In this document: positions 49,426 to 57,848 of the stretch, one piece after another
Layout of the letters: the number at the start of each line of letters is the position of its first letter
Numbering within the stretch: position 1 is the stretch's first letter
NCBI RefSeq assembly: GCF_900120195.1
Contig: NZ_LT635539.1
Coordinates: 1,287,257-1,351,256 of the forward strand
DNA: 64,000 bases
Direction of reading: 5' to 3'
From: Blautia sp. Marseille-P3087
GTDB lineage: Bacteria > Bacillota > Clostridia > Lachnospirales > Lachnospiraceae
Position numbers and translations under genes: made by a program
The notes under the pieces: model-generated
Databases searched by the model: none
Seen by the model: the letters and a program-made list of their open reading frames with translations, nothing else
Told to the model about the DNA's origin: nothing

Positions 49426-51209
49426 TTCTGTCCCTCCTGTCTGCCCGGAATCGTGATCGTTGCTGTCGTGCCTTTGCCCACCACACTCTCGTAAGTAATG
49501 CCGTAATCTTCACCGTAATAAAGTTTCAGCCGCTTCTGTACATTATATACGCCAACTCCGTTTGAATGATAATTTACTTTGTGGCGGTCATAAATATGAG
49601 CCAGCGTTTCTTCATCCATTCCGACACCATCGTCAATGACCTGAAGAACAGCATTTCCGTCTTTCGGAAATCCCTTTATAATAAGAAGTCCTTTGCTCTC
49701 TTTGTACTTCAGACCATGGTAAATCGCATTCTCAATAATCGGCTGAAGCACCAGTTTGATCAGTGGGATATGTAATATGGAAGGATCTACATCAATCTGG
49801 AATTCCAGTTTATCTTTGTAACGCATTTTCTGGATTGTCAGATAGCCACGTGCATATTCTACTTCATTGGCAATCGGAACAACCTCATCCTCGTTACTTA
49901 TACTCTGGCGAAGAAGCCTTGCAAGTGAAGCCGTCATCAGGACAACCTCCTCATTTTTCTTTCCTTCTGCCATCCAGATGATAGAATCCAGCGTGTTGTA
50001 AAGGAAATGTGGGTTGATCTGAGACTGAAGTGCTTTCAGCTCGCTCTTTCGCTTCTGCTCCTGCTCATGTACATTCTGCTCCATCAGTTCCTGAATACGG
50101 TGTGTCATCACATCAAATGATTTTGTCAGACTGCCGATTTCATTTCTGGAATCCACAACAACATCAGAAACGCTGAAATCTCCTTCCTGAACTTTTTTCA
50201 TGGAATCACGCAGTTTCTGAATTGGAAGTGTAATACTTCTTGCCATAAATCTGGAAAAAAGGAGCGCCACAATCACCAGAACGACCGCTGTCAGCACATA
50301 GATACTCTGCGCCTGACGGCTTTTGCTGAGTAGTTCGCGGACATTGGTGCAGTCAACAACGGTCCATCCGGTTTTATCCGATCTGGAAATGGAATATAAT
50401 TTTCCATTATTCCCGGTTCCGGTCAGTACTGTATCATCGTCTGTATCCATGATCAGACTGATATTCTCCGTCTGAAGTTCGTTATAAAGCTGCTGCTGCT
50501 GTGGATGATAGACAATATTTCCCTTTGCATCAAGGATAAATGCATATCCTTTTGTTCCTACTGTACTCTGGTCGCAAAGTCCACTGATCGCACTGTAATT
50601 CAGATCAATAAAAAAGACGCCCTCTTTTTCTCCGCTGCCGCTGCGATCACGGATTCCACGGCTTAAAGTGATCACCCACGGACGTTCCCCACTGATAATA
50701 TGCTGCACATGAGAAGAGGTCAGTGTCGGCCCTTCCGGACTGTTCAGCGCCTGCGTATACCATTCCTGTGTATTGAGATTCAGATCATGATTAACAGATT
50801 TGCTTCCATTATTAATAAGCATCCTGCCGCTTTTACTGATGATTCCTACATTTCGAATATCGCTTCGGCTGTCCAGAATAGTCTCAAACTGTTTCAGGAT
50901 ACGATAACGTCCCTCGCTGTCAATTTCGTCCGAAAAAAGATAGTCCTGGACATCCTCGTTGCTCGAAATCAGATAGGCAATATTTTCCATGTAATCGATG
51001 TAGGAGTCAATGTTCTGGTTCATCTGCTGGATGATTGTCTGTGTATACTGTGAAGAGTTTTCAAAAATAGAAGTATTTGTAAAACGCATCGAGACACCTG
51101 TCACGATTACAACGGCACTCAGAACCAGAACGGCTACCGTCGCAAAAATAACACTCTGAATACTGCTGAATCTTCCGATAAATCTTGCTGACAGATTCTT
51201 TTTTTTCAT
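49422..51209 (-). CDS. Sensor histidine kinase (YesM/LytS type)
   Basis: A 595-residue membrane kinase. First helix about 19-39, extracellular Cache-like domain about 40-300, second helix about 302-322, HAMP linker, then the kinase domain: His401 in the H-box (QSQINPHFLYNTLDSI), N-box NAIYHG with Asn494, and G-box DDGVGMDEE near 526. This is the single-histidine-kinase YesM class that signals to YesN-type regulators. Its stop overlaps the sensory binding-protein start and its start overlaps the stop of the regulator gene (ATGA both times), so all three are tightly coupled. It probably activates importer 4 and the hexitol genes. Confidence 0.93.
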   Translation of the reverse strand: MKKKNLSARFIGRFSSIQSVIFATVAVLVLSAVVIVTGVSMRFTNTSIFENSSQYTQTIIQQMNQNIDSYIDYMENIAYLISSNEDVQDYLFSDEIDSEGRYRILKQFETILDSRSDIRNVGIISKSGRMLINNGSKSVNHDLNLNTQEWYTQALNSPEGPTLTSSHVQHIISGERPWVITLSRGIRDRSGSGEKEGVFFIDLNYSAISGLCDQSTVGTKGYAFILDAKGNIVYHPQQQQLYNELQTENISLIMDTDDDTVLTGTGNNGKLYSISRSDKTGWTVVDCTNVRELLSKSRQAQSIYVLTAVVLVIVALLFSRFMARSITLPIQKLRDSMKKVQEGDFSVSDVVVDSRNEIGSLTKSFDVMTHRIQELMEQNVHEQEQKRKSELKALQSQINPHFLYNTLDSIIWMAEGKKNEEVVLMTASLARLLRQSISNEDEVVPIANEVEYARGYLTIQKMRYKDKLEFQIDVDPSILHIPLIKLVLQPIIENAIYHGLKYKESKGLLIIKGFPKDGNAVLQVIDDGVGMDEETLAHIYDRHKVNYHSNGVGVYNVQKRLKLYYGEDYGITYESVVGKGTTATITIPGRQEGQK

Positions 51210-52825
51210 CGGCGTTTCTCCCTTGCATATTCTGTCGGTGTATAGCCTGTCATCTTTTTAAACGAAATACCGAAATAGTGAGGATCGGAAAATCCGACTT
51301 TTTCAGCAATCTCATAGTTTTTCATCGTAGTATTTTCCAGAAGTTCCTTTGCCTTCTCCATACGGGTACGGATCAGAACTTCCGTAAAGGTCTCACCGGT
51401 TTCTTCTTTAAATATGGTACTGAAATAACTGGTGCTGATATTTAAATAAGAACAGATACTGTTCAGGCTGAGATCCGGAACCATGTAATTTTTCTGTATA
51501 TAGTCGATTGCAAGACGTGCCTGACGCTCACTGCTTGACGTATTCATTGCAGAAAGAATACTGATCACACGTTTTGTATGGCGGGCAACTACTTCGCATG
51601 CCTCTCCGAAAAACTTCTGATCAGTGATCTCGCGGATCAGTTCATCTCGGCCTTCCCGGATCTGCTCCATATCTGCTGAAACATCTTCGCAGGCATTGTC
51701 CATGGTTCGTATAACCTGCTGAAGATACATACAGGCACGGCTTTTTTGCATAAGTGCATTACGAATCAAATCTTCAATTGATACAAGCGTCTGAAGAGCC
51801 AGGTCTTCCTGTCCGGTTTTTAATGCTTCTTTCAAAACAGAAAGCGGTTCATCTATCGATATTTCCTGTACCGGATGTTTTTCTTCCATATCAATAAGCA
51901 GATTTCCGCCCAGGAGATAGCGATACTGCAGGGTATCCTGCGCCATGTTGTGGGACTGTACCAGTTCTTCCGGTTTCTTCACCCATTTACCGATTCCCAT
52001 AGATACGTCAAATCCCATAACTTCTTTGGTCTTATCCTGAATTTCCCGACAGATTTCTCTTGTCTTTTCGGTGAAGTTGCGGCTCCATTTTTCCTGAAAC
52101 AGAATTCCGACACGATTGTTACCTTCCTGATATGCAAATCCTGCTTCTTCACGTGTCACGATCTCATCACTGATATTGTAGAGAACAAATGCCATGAGTG
52201 CACTTTCCTGCTGTTTTTCGGTATCCAGTTCATACATTCCTGAATAAAGGTCGATATCAAAAAGAGCCACACGATAGCTGATTGCAGAAATGTCGATTCC
52301 CATCTCTGCAAGGCGCTGGATGCTTTTGCTCACATCGGTGGTACAATTGACCAGAGCCTCCATGTTTTTAGAACGGATCACCTGTGCATTTTTGCGGTAT
52401 TTCTCTGAATTTTCGGTCAGCTTGTTCATTTTGTTTTTTTCACTGCGAAGCTGATCGACTTTTTCTTTCATTTTATTGATCACACCGGTAAGTTCCATGG
52501 CAGTCACCGGTTTCAGAAGGTATTCGCTGACACCATACTGGATGGCCTTTTTGGCGTATTCAAATTCGCCGAAGCCGCTGAATATCACGATCACGACATC
52601 CGGATAATTGTCATGCAGAAATTTACTGAGTTCCATACCGTCCATATATGGCATGAGAATATCGGTCAGAACAATATCCACGGGATGTTCTTTTACAAAT
52701 TCTGATGCCTGTTTGCCGTTTTCGCAGTCACCCACAAGTTCACAGTCCAGACTTTTCCAGTCGATGTTTTCTTTGATGGCATCACGAACAAGGATTTCGT
52801 CATCTACGAGTAGTATTCGATACAT
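51206..52825 (-). CDS. Response regulator with AraC-type DNA-binding domain (YesN type)
   Basis: A 539-residue regulator. Receiver domain 1-120 with Asp8/Asp9, phosphoacceptor Asp55 in IVLTDILMPYMDG, Ser83 and Lys105. The middle 250 residues form the usual YesN linker. The C-terminal AraC domain has LSLNSICSYLNISTSYFSTIFKEETG and NYEIAEKVGFSDPHYFGISFKKMTG. First gene of the sensor operon; start ATG preceded by GGGGGAG. It likely binds upstream of importer 4 and possibly of its own operon; no repeat motif was confidently found there. Confidence 0.93.
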   Translation of the reverse strand: MYRILLVDDEILVRDAIKENIDWKSLDCELVGDCENGKQASEFVKEHPVDIVLTDILMPYMDGMELSKFLHDNYPDVVIVIFSGFGEFEYAKKAIQYGVSEYLLKPVTAMELTGVINKMKEKVDQLRSEKNKMNKLTENSEKYRKNAQVIRSKNMEALVNCTTDVSKSIQRLAEMGIDISAISYRVALFDIDLYSGMYELDTEKQQESALMAFVLYNISDEIVTREEAGFAYQEGNNRVGILFQEKWSRNFTEKTREICREIQDKTKEVMGFDVSMGIGKWVKKPEELVQSHNMAQDTLQYRYLLGGNLLIDMEEKHPVQEISIDEPLSVLKEALKTGQEDLALQTLVSIEDLIRNALMQKSRACMYLQQVIRTMDNACEDVSADMEQIREGRDELIREITDQKFFGEACEVVARHTKRVISILSAMNTSSSERQARLAIDYIQKNYMVPDLSLNSICSYLNISTSYFSTIFKEETGETFTEVLIRTRMEKAKELLENTTMKNYEIAEKVGFSDPHYFGISFKKMTGYTPTEYAREKRR

Positions 52826-52976
52826 GTATTTTGCTCCCCCATCTATATCAATTCATGTACTTCTGGATATTTCCCAGTATTTTATTGTAACATGATTTGG
52901 GGTGTTTGGGTACAGGAAATGTGGGAGTTTTGTTAAAAAAAATACAATTCCACCATGTTATTTTCCCAATAAAATA

Positions 52977-53066
52977 CCCCACACGGGCGCTTGCTTTGCG
53001 TGGCCAGGTGGGGTGCGCGAGGGGAGAGCGGCCTTCGCAACTGTGAGCGCCCTCCCCTCGCAAGTT
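52977..53066. repeat. GC-rich double-hairpin intergenic element
   Basis: Two adjacent stems in a markedly GC-rich stretch within AT-rich surroundings. One (CCCCAC 52977-52982 with GTGGGG 53008-53013, loop pairing inside) is followed by T-rich sequence on the minus strand and may end the aldo/keto reductase transcript. The other (GCGAGGGGAG 53017-53026 with CTCCCCTCGC 53052-53061) is followed by TTTTTTTT on the plus strand, although no plus-strand gene precedes it. A similar GC-rich tract lies at 56172-56212. The rest of 52826-53110 is the leader of the regulator gene. Confidence 0.6.
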
Positions 53067-53110
53067 TTTTTTAATTGTCAAATTATTTAACGGGTCTGAG
53101 GGCAGTTCCC

Positions 53111-54112
53111 TTATTTTACAATATATCCCTCTTCATCCCACAGATCATGCCAGTCTTTTGCGCCTTCCCACAGAAATACCTGGCCTTTAACCAGTCTGTT
53201 TCCTTTTTCGAGTGTACCGATCTTTGCCATTTCCTCATCGGTCAGCGGATCTTCTGTGACGCATTTCAGATTGCTTACATAGTTATGTACTGAGAACGGA
53301 ATGGAGATTTCTCCTCTCTGATGAGCCCATTTCAGAGCGATCAGTGCCGGATGAACACCATGTGCTTTTGCAATCTCCTGCATTTCCGGTGTCTGCATAT
53401 CAGCAACATCTTCCGGGCAGATATCTCTTTCCGGTCTTCTCGGTGAACCAAGCGGCATATAGCCTACCGGCTGGATGTTGTGTGCAACAAGATAGTCATA
53501 CTGCTCCTGCTGCTGGAAGCATGGATGAAGTTCCAGTTCACATGCTGCAGGTTTGATTTTCATTAATGGAAGAACTGCTTCCAGTTTCGGAATGGTCATG
53601 TTGGAAATACCGATGTAACGGATTTTTCCTTTTTCTACCAGCTCTTCACACTGACGGTAGGTATCCATGAATTCTTCTACGCTGAACGGTCTGGAATCCG
53701 GATTTCTGGAATCTACATCACAAAATGGTGCATGGTAATTCGGGAATGGCCAGTGAATGAAGTACAGATCCACATAGTCGCATTTCAGATCCTGAATGCT
53801 CTTTGTGCATGCTTCTTCTACTTTTCTGTGCATGTCATTCCATACTTTTGTCATGATGAAGAGGTCTTTTCTTTCTACGACGCCTTCTTTGATCGCTGCT
53901 TCAAAAACTTCACCGATCTGATGCTCATTTCCATAGCATGCTGCACAGTCAAACATACGATATCCGCTGCGGATTGCTCCTGCAACTGCTGCAGATACAT
54001 CTTCTGCGCTTACCCTGTCAGAACCAAATGTTCCCATACCCATACATGGTACTTCTTCTCCTGACGGAAGTGTTACTTTCGGCACAATTGCCGGATCGAT
54101 AAATTCTGCCAT
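53111..54112 (-). CDS. Aldo/keto reductase
   Basis: NADPH-dependent oxidoreductase of 333 residues with the AKR barrel. The catalytic tetrad is visible: Asp55 and Tyr60 in FDCAACYGNE, Lys89 in IMTKVW and His120 in FIHWPFP; the cofactor region GISNMTIPKLEAVLPLMKIKP and the SIPFSVHNYVSNLKC segment follow. In this operon it may interconvert an aldose and an alditol or a ketose and a hexitol. The C-terminus (FLWEGAKDWHDLWDEEGYIVK) is longer than in most Firmicutes AKRs. Follows the PfkB kinase gene by 41 bp, last gene of the block. Confidence 0.9.
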   Translation of the reverse strand: MAEFIDPAIVPKVTLPSGEEVPCMGMGTFGSDRVSAEDVSAAVAGAIRSGYRMFDCAACYGNEHQIGEVFEAAIKEGVVERKDLFIMTKVWNDMHRKVEEACTKSIQDLKCDYVDLYFIHWPFPNYHAPFCDVDSRNPDSRPFSVEEFMDTYRQCEELVEKGKIRYIGISNMTIPKLEAVLPLMKIKPAACELELHPCFQQQEQYDYLVAHNIQPVGYMPLGSPRRPERDICPEDVADMQTPEMQEIAKAHGVHPALIALKWAHQRGEISIPFSVHNYVSNLKCVTEDPLTDEEMAKIGTLEKGNRLVKGQVFLWEGAKDWHDLWDEEGYIVK

Positions 54113-54153
54113 TTTAATTTCCTCCTGATTTTGATTATATAGTTTTCGTTTTC

Positions 54154-55089
54154 TTAAAGTCTTTGTATAGCAATCTGCGGTAACAGTTTTTTCATATCTT
54201 CCATTACAAAGAACCCGGTCTCTTCACGCATTGCTGCCGCCGCAGAAATTGCGCTTGCTCTTCTTAATGTTTCTTCGAGAGAAAGTCCCTCGCTTAAGCC
54301 CAGTGCAAATCCGGCGATCATGGAATCACCACATCCTACAGTATTGACTGCATTGATCTTCGGAACGATTGCACGGAAGATTCCTTCCTCCCCTACTGCC
54401 AGCGAACCATCTGCGCCAAGTGAAACCGCAACGATCTCCACGCCATTTGCGTGAATCGTTTTTGCCGCATCAATGATATCCTGAATGTCATCGCAGTGTT
54501 TACCGGTCAGCATACGGATCTCATCAATGTTTGGTTTGATCAGTGTCGGGCATGCCTCGATGCCCATCTCCAGGAGCTTACCGCTCGTATCAAGGATTAC
54601 CGGTCTGCCGGCTTCTTTTACGATCCTGACCAGTCTCTGGTATGCTGTTCCGTCAAGTCCTTTTGGCACACTGCCGGACATGGATACAACGTCTGCATCT
54701 TTTACCAGTTCTCTGAATTTCTTTTCGAATCCGGCAAAATCTTCTTCTGTCAGTGTAAATCCCGGCTCCAGAAATTCTGTCTGCACATGATTTACCTCAT
54801 CCCAGATATTGATGCAGGACCTGCTCTCTGCATTCACATGATAAAAATCACCTTTGATGCCGAATGGTTTCAGCGCATCTTCGATATAGTTTCCTGCATG
54901 GCCGCCCACAAATCCGGTGGCAACAACCTCTGCCCCGTAAATGGATGCCGGTTTGGATACATTCAGACCTTTACCGCCGGGAACATAAGAACATTCCCGG
55001 ACACGGTTGACTTCGCCTGTTTTAAAATCATCTACCACATATCTTTTGTCGATTGCGGCATTCAATGTCACTGTCAGTATCATTTTCAC
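54154..55089 (-). CDS. PfkB-family hexose-phosphate kinase (tagatose-6-phosphate or 1-phosphofructokinase type)
   Basis: A 311-residue kinase of the FruK/LacC branch: TVTLNAAIDKRYVVDDFKTGEVNR at the N-terminus, PGGKGLNVSK near residue 38, KPNIDEIRMLTG near 185 and the catalytic NTVGCGDSMIAGFALG near 250. Family members phosphorylate tagatose 6-phosphate at O-1 or fructose 1-phosphate at O-6. Next to a GatD-like dehydrogenase and in the same cluster as a class II aldolase, the tagatose-6-phosphate reaction fits best. Its start overlaps the stop of the gatD-like gene by 4 bases. Confidence 0.87.
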   Translation of the reverse strand: MKMILTVTLNAAIDKRYVVDDFKTGEVNRVRECSYVPGGKGLNVSKPASIYGAEVVATGFVGGHAGNYIEDALKPFGIKGDFYHVNAESRSCINIWDEVNHVQTEFLEPGFTLTEEDFAGFEKKFRELVKDADVVSMSGSVPKGLDGTAYQRLVRIVKEAGRPVILDTSGKLLEMGIEACPTLIKPNIDEIRMLTGKHCDDIQDIIDAAKTIHANGVEIVAVSLGADGSLAVGEEGIFRAIVPKINAVNTVGCGDSMIAGFALGLSEGLSLEETLRRASAISAAAAMREETGFFVMEDMKKLLPQIAIQRL

Positions 55090-56138
55090 TCTTCCTCGTT
55101 TGATAAGAGAATCTTTCCTTTTACAAGTCCCGGTGTCTTAAATAACTGGAATGCTTCCTGTGCCTGACTCATCGGGATCTTTTTGTAAACGAAGCCCGGA
55201 TCAAATTTAAGCTGGCCTGTTGCAAAATAATGTGCTGTCAGATCCCATTCACGTCCCGGGAATGGTGCACTGTAGGACATCCAGGAACCGGTCAGTTTGA
55301 ACTCTTTACGATTCATGTTTTCCCACTGCGCAGGTGTGAAGGTCAAATTCTCATGTGGAGTACCGATAAAGCATACATGAGCTTTGTTTGCAGCAAGTTC
55401 AAATGCCATATGCATGGTCGGAACCTGTCCTGCTGTCTCGAATACAAATCCGTATCCTTTGCCGCCGGTGATCGCCATTGCTTTTTCCATGTAACCTTCT
55501 TCTTTTGTATTGATGACTTCATCTGCACCAAGACGTTTTGCAAGATCAAGACGCTCATCGCTGATATCGAATACAACAACTTTCTTTGATCCGAAGATTT
55601 TAGTCCACTGCATGGTGAACATTCCGACTGTACCGCCGCCGAGGATTGCTACATACTCTCCGCCATGATAATCGTTCTGGAATACACCATGGATAGCCAC
55701 AGTTGCAGGCTCAAACATTGCGCCCTGCTCATAGGAAACGCTCTTGTCAAACGGAACTGCATTCTGCTCCGGAACTACAACATAATCTGCGTTGCTTCCC
55801 TGCTGTCTGGAACCGATAAAACTGTAATGTTTGCAAAGGGAGAAGTTGCCCTGCTGGCAGTCGTCACATTTCATGCATGGAAGAAGTGGTGCTCCGGATA
55901 CACGGTCGCCGACTTTTACCTTTGTTACACCTTCACCGACTTCTACTACATCACCGGAAAATTCATGACCGAGAACGATCGGATAAAAATGAACGCCATG
56001 ATTCAGAACACGCGGGATGTCAGATCCGCAGATACCGGAATATCTGACTTTGATCTTTACGGCACCTTTTGTTACCTTTGGTTCTTCAATTTCCTGATAC
56101 TGTACATCTTCATTTGCAACTACTACTGCTGCTTTCAT
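55086..56138 (-). CDS. gatD: Galactitol-1-phosphate 5-dehydrogenase-like zinc dehydrogenase
   Basis: Medium-chain zinc dehydrogenase of 350 residues. Catalytic zinc ligands in GICGSDIPRVL (Cys37) and GHEFSGDVVEVG (His58, Glu59); structural zinc cysteines in LPCMKCDDCQQGNFSLC near 89-103; NAD-binding GGGTVGMFTMQ near 168. The stretches HFYPIVLGHEFSG, FIGSR and GSWMSYSAPFPGREWDLTA are also found in E. coli GatD, which oxidises galactitol 1-phosphate to tagatose 6-phosphate. Sorbitol or another hexitol (phosphate) is the alternative. The ribosome binding site AAAGGAG is buried in a hairpin (see 56148-56165). Confidence 0.85.
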   Translation of the reverse strand: MKAAVVVANEDVQYQEIEEPKVTKGAVKIKVRYSGICGSDIPRVLNHGVHFYPIVLGHEFSGDVVEVGEGVTKVKVGDRVSGAPLLPCMKCDDCQQGNFSLCKHYSFIGSRQQGSNADYVVVPEQNAVPFDKSVSYEQGAMFEPATVAIHGVFQNDYHGGEYVAILGGGTVGMFTMQWTKIFGSKKVVVFDISDERLDLAKRLGADEVINTKEEGYMEKAMAITGGKGYGFVFETAGQVPTMHMAFELAANKAHVCFIGTPHENLTFTPAQWENMNRKEFKLTGSWMSYSAPFPGREWDLTAHYFATGQLKFDPGFVYKKIPMSQAQEAFQLFKTPGLVKGKILLSNEEE

Positions 56139-56147
56139 AATATATTA

Positions 56148-56165
56148 CTCCTTTCGTGAAAGGAG
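56148..56165 (-). promoter_or_regulatory. Hairpin sequestering the gatD ribosome binding site
   Basis: The 18 bases CTCCTTTCGTGAAAGGAG are an inverted repeat with 8-base arms. In the minus-strand mRNA the Shine-Dalgarno AAAGGAG (9 bases before the ATG at 56138) forms one arm and CTCCTTT the other, leaving it paired in the ground state. This could hold back translation of gatD until a protein or an RNA rearrangement opens it. Confidence 0.6.
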
Positions 56166-56171
56166 GAAATA

Positions 56172-56212
56172 CCGAGGGTGCGTGCGCCGCCCCCTCGAGC
56201 TCCCCCTGCGTT
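56172..56212. repeat. GC-rich hairpin tract upstream of the gatD-pfkB-AKR block
   Basis: A C/G-rich stretch with the complementary ends CGAGGG (56173-56178) and CCCTCG (56192-56197), then TCCCCCTGCG and T6. It is similar in composition to the element at 52977-53066, and the two lie exactly at the two ends of the three-gene block 53111-56138. It may act as an attenuator or processing signal. Confidence 0.5.
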
Positions 56213-56283
56213 TTTTATAAAAACAATCAAGGTTTTTCAGAAAAAACTTCTATTAAACATTCAATTTGCCCAAAATCATTAAA

Positions 56284-57795
56284 TCACTTTGTCATCATAT
56301 GTGCCAGAGACTTGTAAAGTTCAAGATACGTCTCATAAGTCTTATCATACACTTCTTTATTCTCCGGGTTTGGCTCATGGCGACGTGTTTCTTTTACAGT
56401 GATGGAAACGGCTTCATCATAATCTTTGTAAAGTCCGACTCCGACACCTGCAAGGAGTGCGGCTCCAAGCGTTGTTGCTGTATCGGACGCCGGTACAACG
56501 ATCGGTTTTCCTGTGATATCGGATTTGATCTGTGTCCAGAGAAGAGAATTCGCAGAACCGCCCATTGCTCTTAAGACTTCTGCATTTGCTCCGGCTGCCT
56601 CTGCCACCTCAAGATTGTGGCGCAGAGAAAGTGCCACGCCTTCCATGCAGGCACGTACCATATGGCCTTTGGTCTTTGCAAAATCAAGTCCGTAGAAAAC
56701 ACCTTTTGCATATGGATTCCAGATTGGGGAACGCTCACCGGACATATATGGAAGGAATACGACCCCGTCACTGCCCGGATTGATTTTTTCTGCAATCTCA
56801 TTGAGCTGATTCAAAGAAGATGCTCCTGTCTGTTCCTTCATCATTCGCTCATAATCGGCAAATTCACGTTCAAACCAGCGCATCACTCCGCCGCCACCGG
56901 TCGTTCCGCCCTGCAAAAGCCATTTACCCGGAATGACATGATACCCAAGGATCAGTCGTGGATCTGCTTTGTATTCATCAATACAGATGCTCATTCCACC
57001 TGCCTGTCCGCCCTGTTCCTGTGTTTCTCCCGGATGAATGACACCGGCACCCAGAGTTCCACAGGCTGCATCCAGACCACCTGCTACAACCGGGGTTCCT
57101 TCTGCGAGTCCGCACTCTGCGGCTGCTTTTGCTGTCACGCTACCTACGACATGGTCACATTCGCAGATCTCCGGCAAAAATTCCATCGGAATTCCGAGGT
57201 GTCTACACATCTCTTCGTCCCAGCATCCCTTCTTCATATCGAAACAGTGAAGGCCGTATCCCTGAGACATATCCTGTGTGATCGCGCCTGTCAGCTTAAA
57301 GGCGATAAAACTGTTGGACTGGAGGATCTTGTCGATCTTTTCATAAACCTCCGGAAGATTTTCTTTGTACCAGATGATCTTTGCTGTCGTATAAGACGGC
57401 TGAAGTGAATTTCCTGCAACTTCAAAGATTTTATCCTCACCGATTTTCTTATTCAGCCGTTCACAGATTTCCTGCGCACGGGTGTCCATCCAGATCGGTG
57501 TATTGGTAAGTACTTTGCCCTCTTTGTCGAGCGCGATGGCCGACCAGCTCTGTCCGTCAATGCCGACTCCGGCAATCTCCGCCGGATCAATGCCTGCTTT
57601 CTGCACGGTTTCTTTCGTTGCCCTGCATACAGCACTCCACCATTCCTCCGGATTCTGCTCCGCCCAGCCTTCCTGTGGATAGTATACCGGATAGTCGCCA
57701 TTGGCTGCGGCAAGGACTTTGCCCTCTTTATCAAACACCGCTACCTTACAGGCACTTGTTCCGATATCGATTCCAAGTAAATATGATTTCATCAT
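56284..57795 (-). CDS. FGGY-family carbohydrate kinase (xylulokinase-like)
   Basis: A 503-residue kinase of the xylulokinase branch: LGIDIGTSACKVAVFDKEG at the N-terminus, GVGIDGQSWSAIALDKEGKVLTNTPIWMDTRA near 75-107, GGLDAACGTLGAGVI near 240, GGTTGGGGVMRWFER and the C-terminal MGGSANSLLWTQIKSDI. It phosphorylates a ketose or polyol. Here it probably phosphorylates the imported polyol or ketose, replacing the PTS that normally makes hexitol phosphates. The start may also be the second ATG (57792). It ends 145 bp before gatD. Confidence 0.88.
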   Translation of the reverse strand: MMKSYLLGIDIGTSACKVAVFDKEGKVLAAANGDYPVYYPQEGWAEQNPEEWWSAVCRATKETVQKAGIDPAEIAGVGIDGQSWSAIALDKEGKVLTNTPIWMDTRAQEICERLNKKIGEDKIFEVAGNSLQPSYTTAKIIWYKENLPEVYEKIDKILQSNSFIAFKLTGAITQDMSQGYGLHCFDMKKGCWDEEMCRHLGIPMEFLPEICECDHVVGSVTAKAAAECGLAEGTPVVAGGLDAACGTLGAGVIHPGETQEQGGQAGGMSICIDEYKADPRLILGYHVIPGKWLLQGGTTGGGGVMRWFEREFADYERMMKEQTGASSLNQLNEIAEKINPGSDGVVFLPYMSGERSPIWNPYAKGVFYGLDFAKTKGHMVRACMEGVALSLRHNLEVAEAAGANAEVLRAMGGSANSLLWTQIKSDITGKPIVVPASDTATTLGAALLAGVGVGLYKDYDEAVSITVKETRRHEPNPENKEVYDKTYETYLELYKSLAHMMTK

Positions 57796-57848
57796 TTTGC
57801 TGCTCCCATTTCTCCGGCTGCCCGGAGTTCCTTCTCTTTATCAGATGT

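Noticed and set aside
52848-53081. Open frame of 77 codons across the GC-rich element
   Set aside because: It runs through both hairpins, has no ribosome binding site and no recognisable protein features; a noncoding element explains the sequence better.
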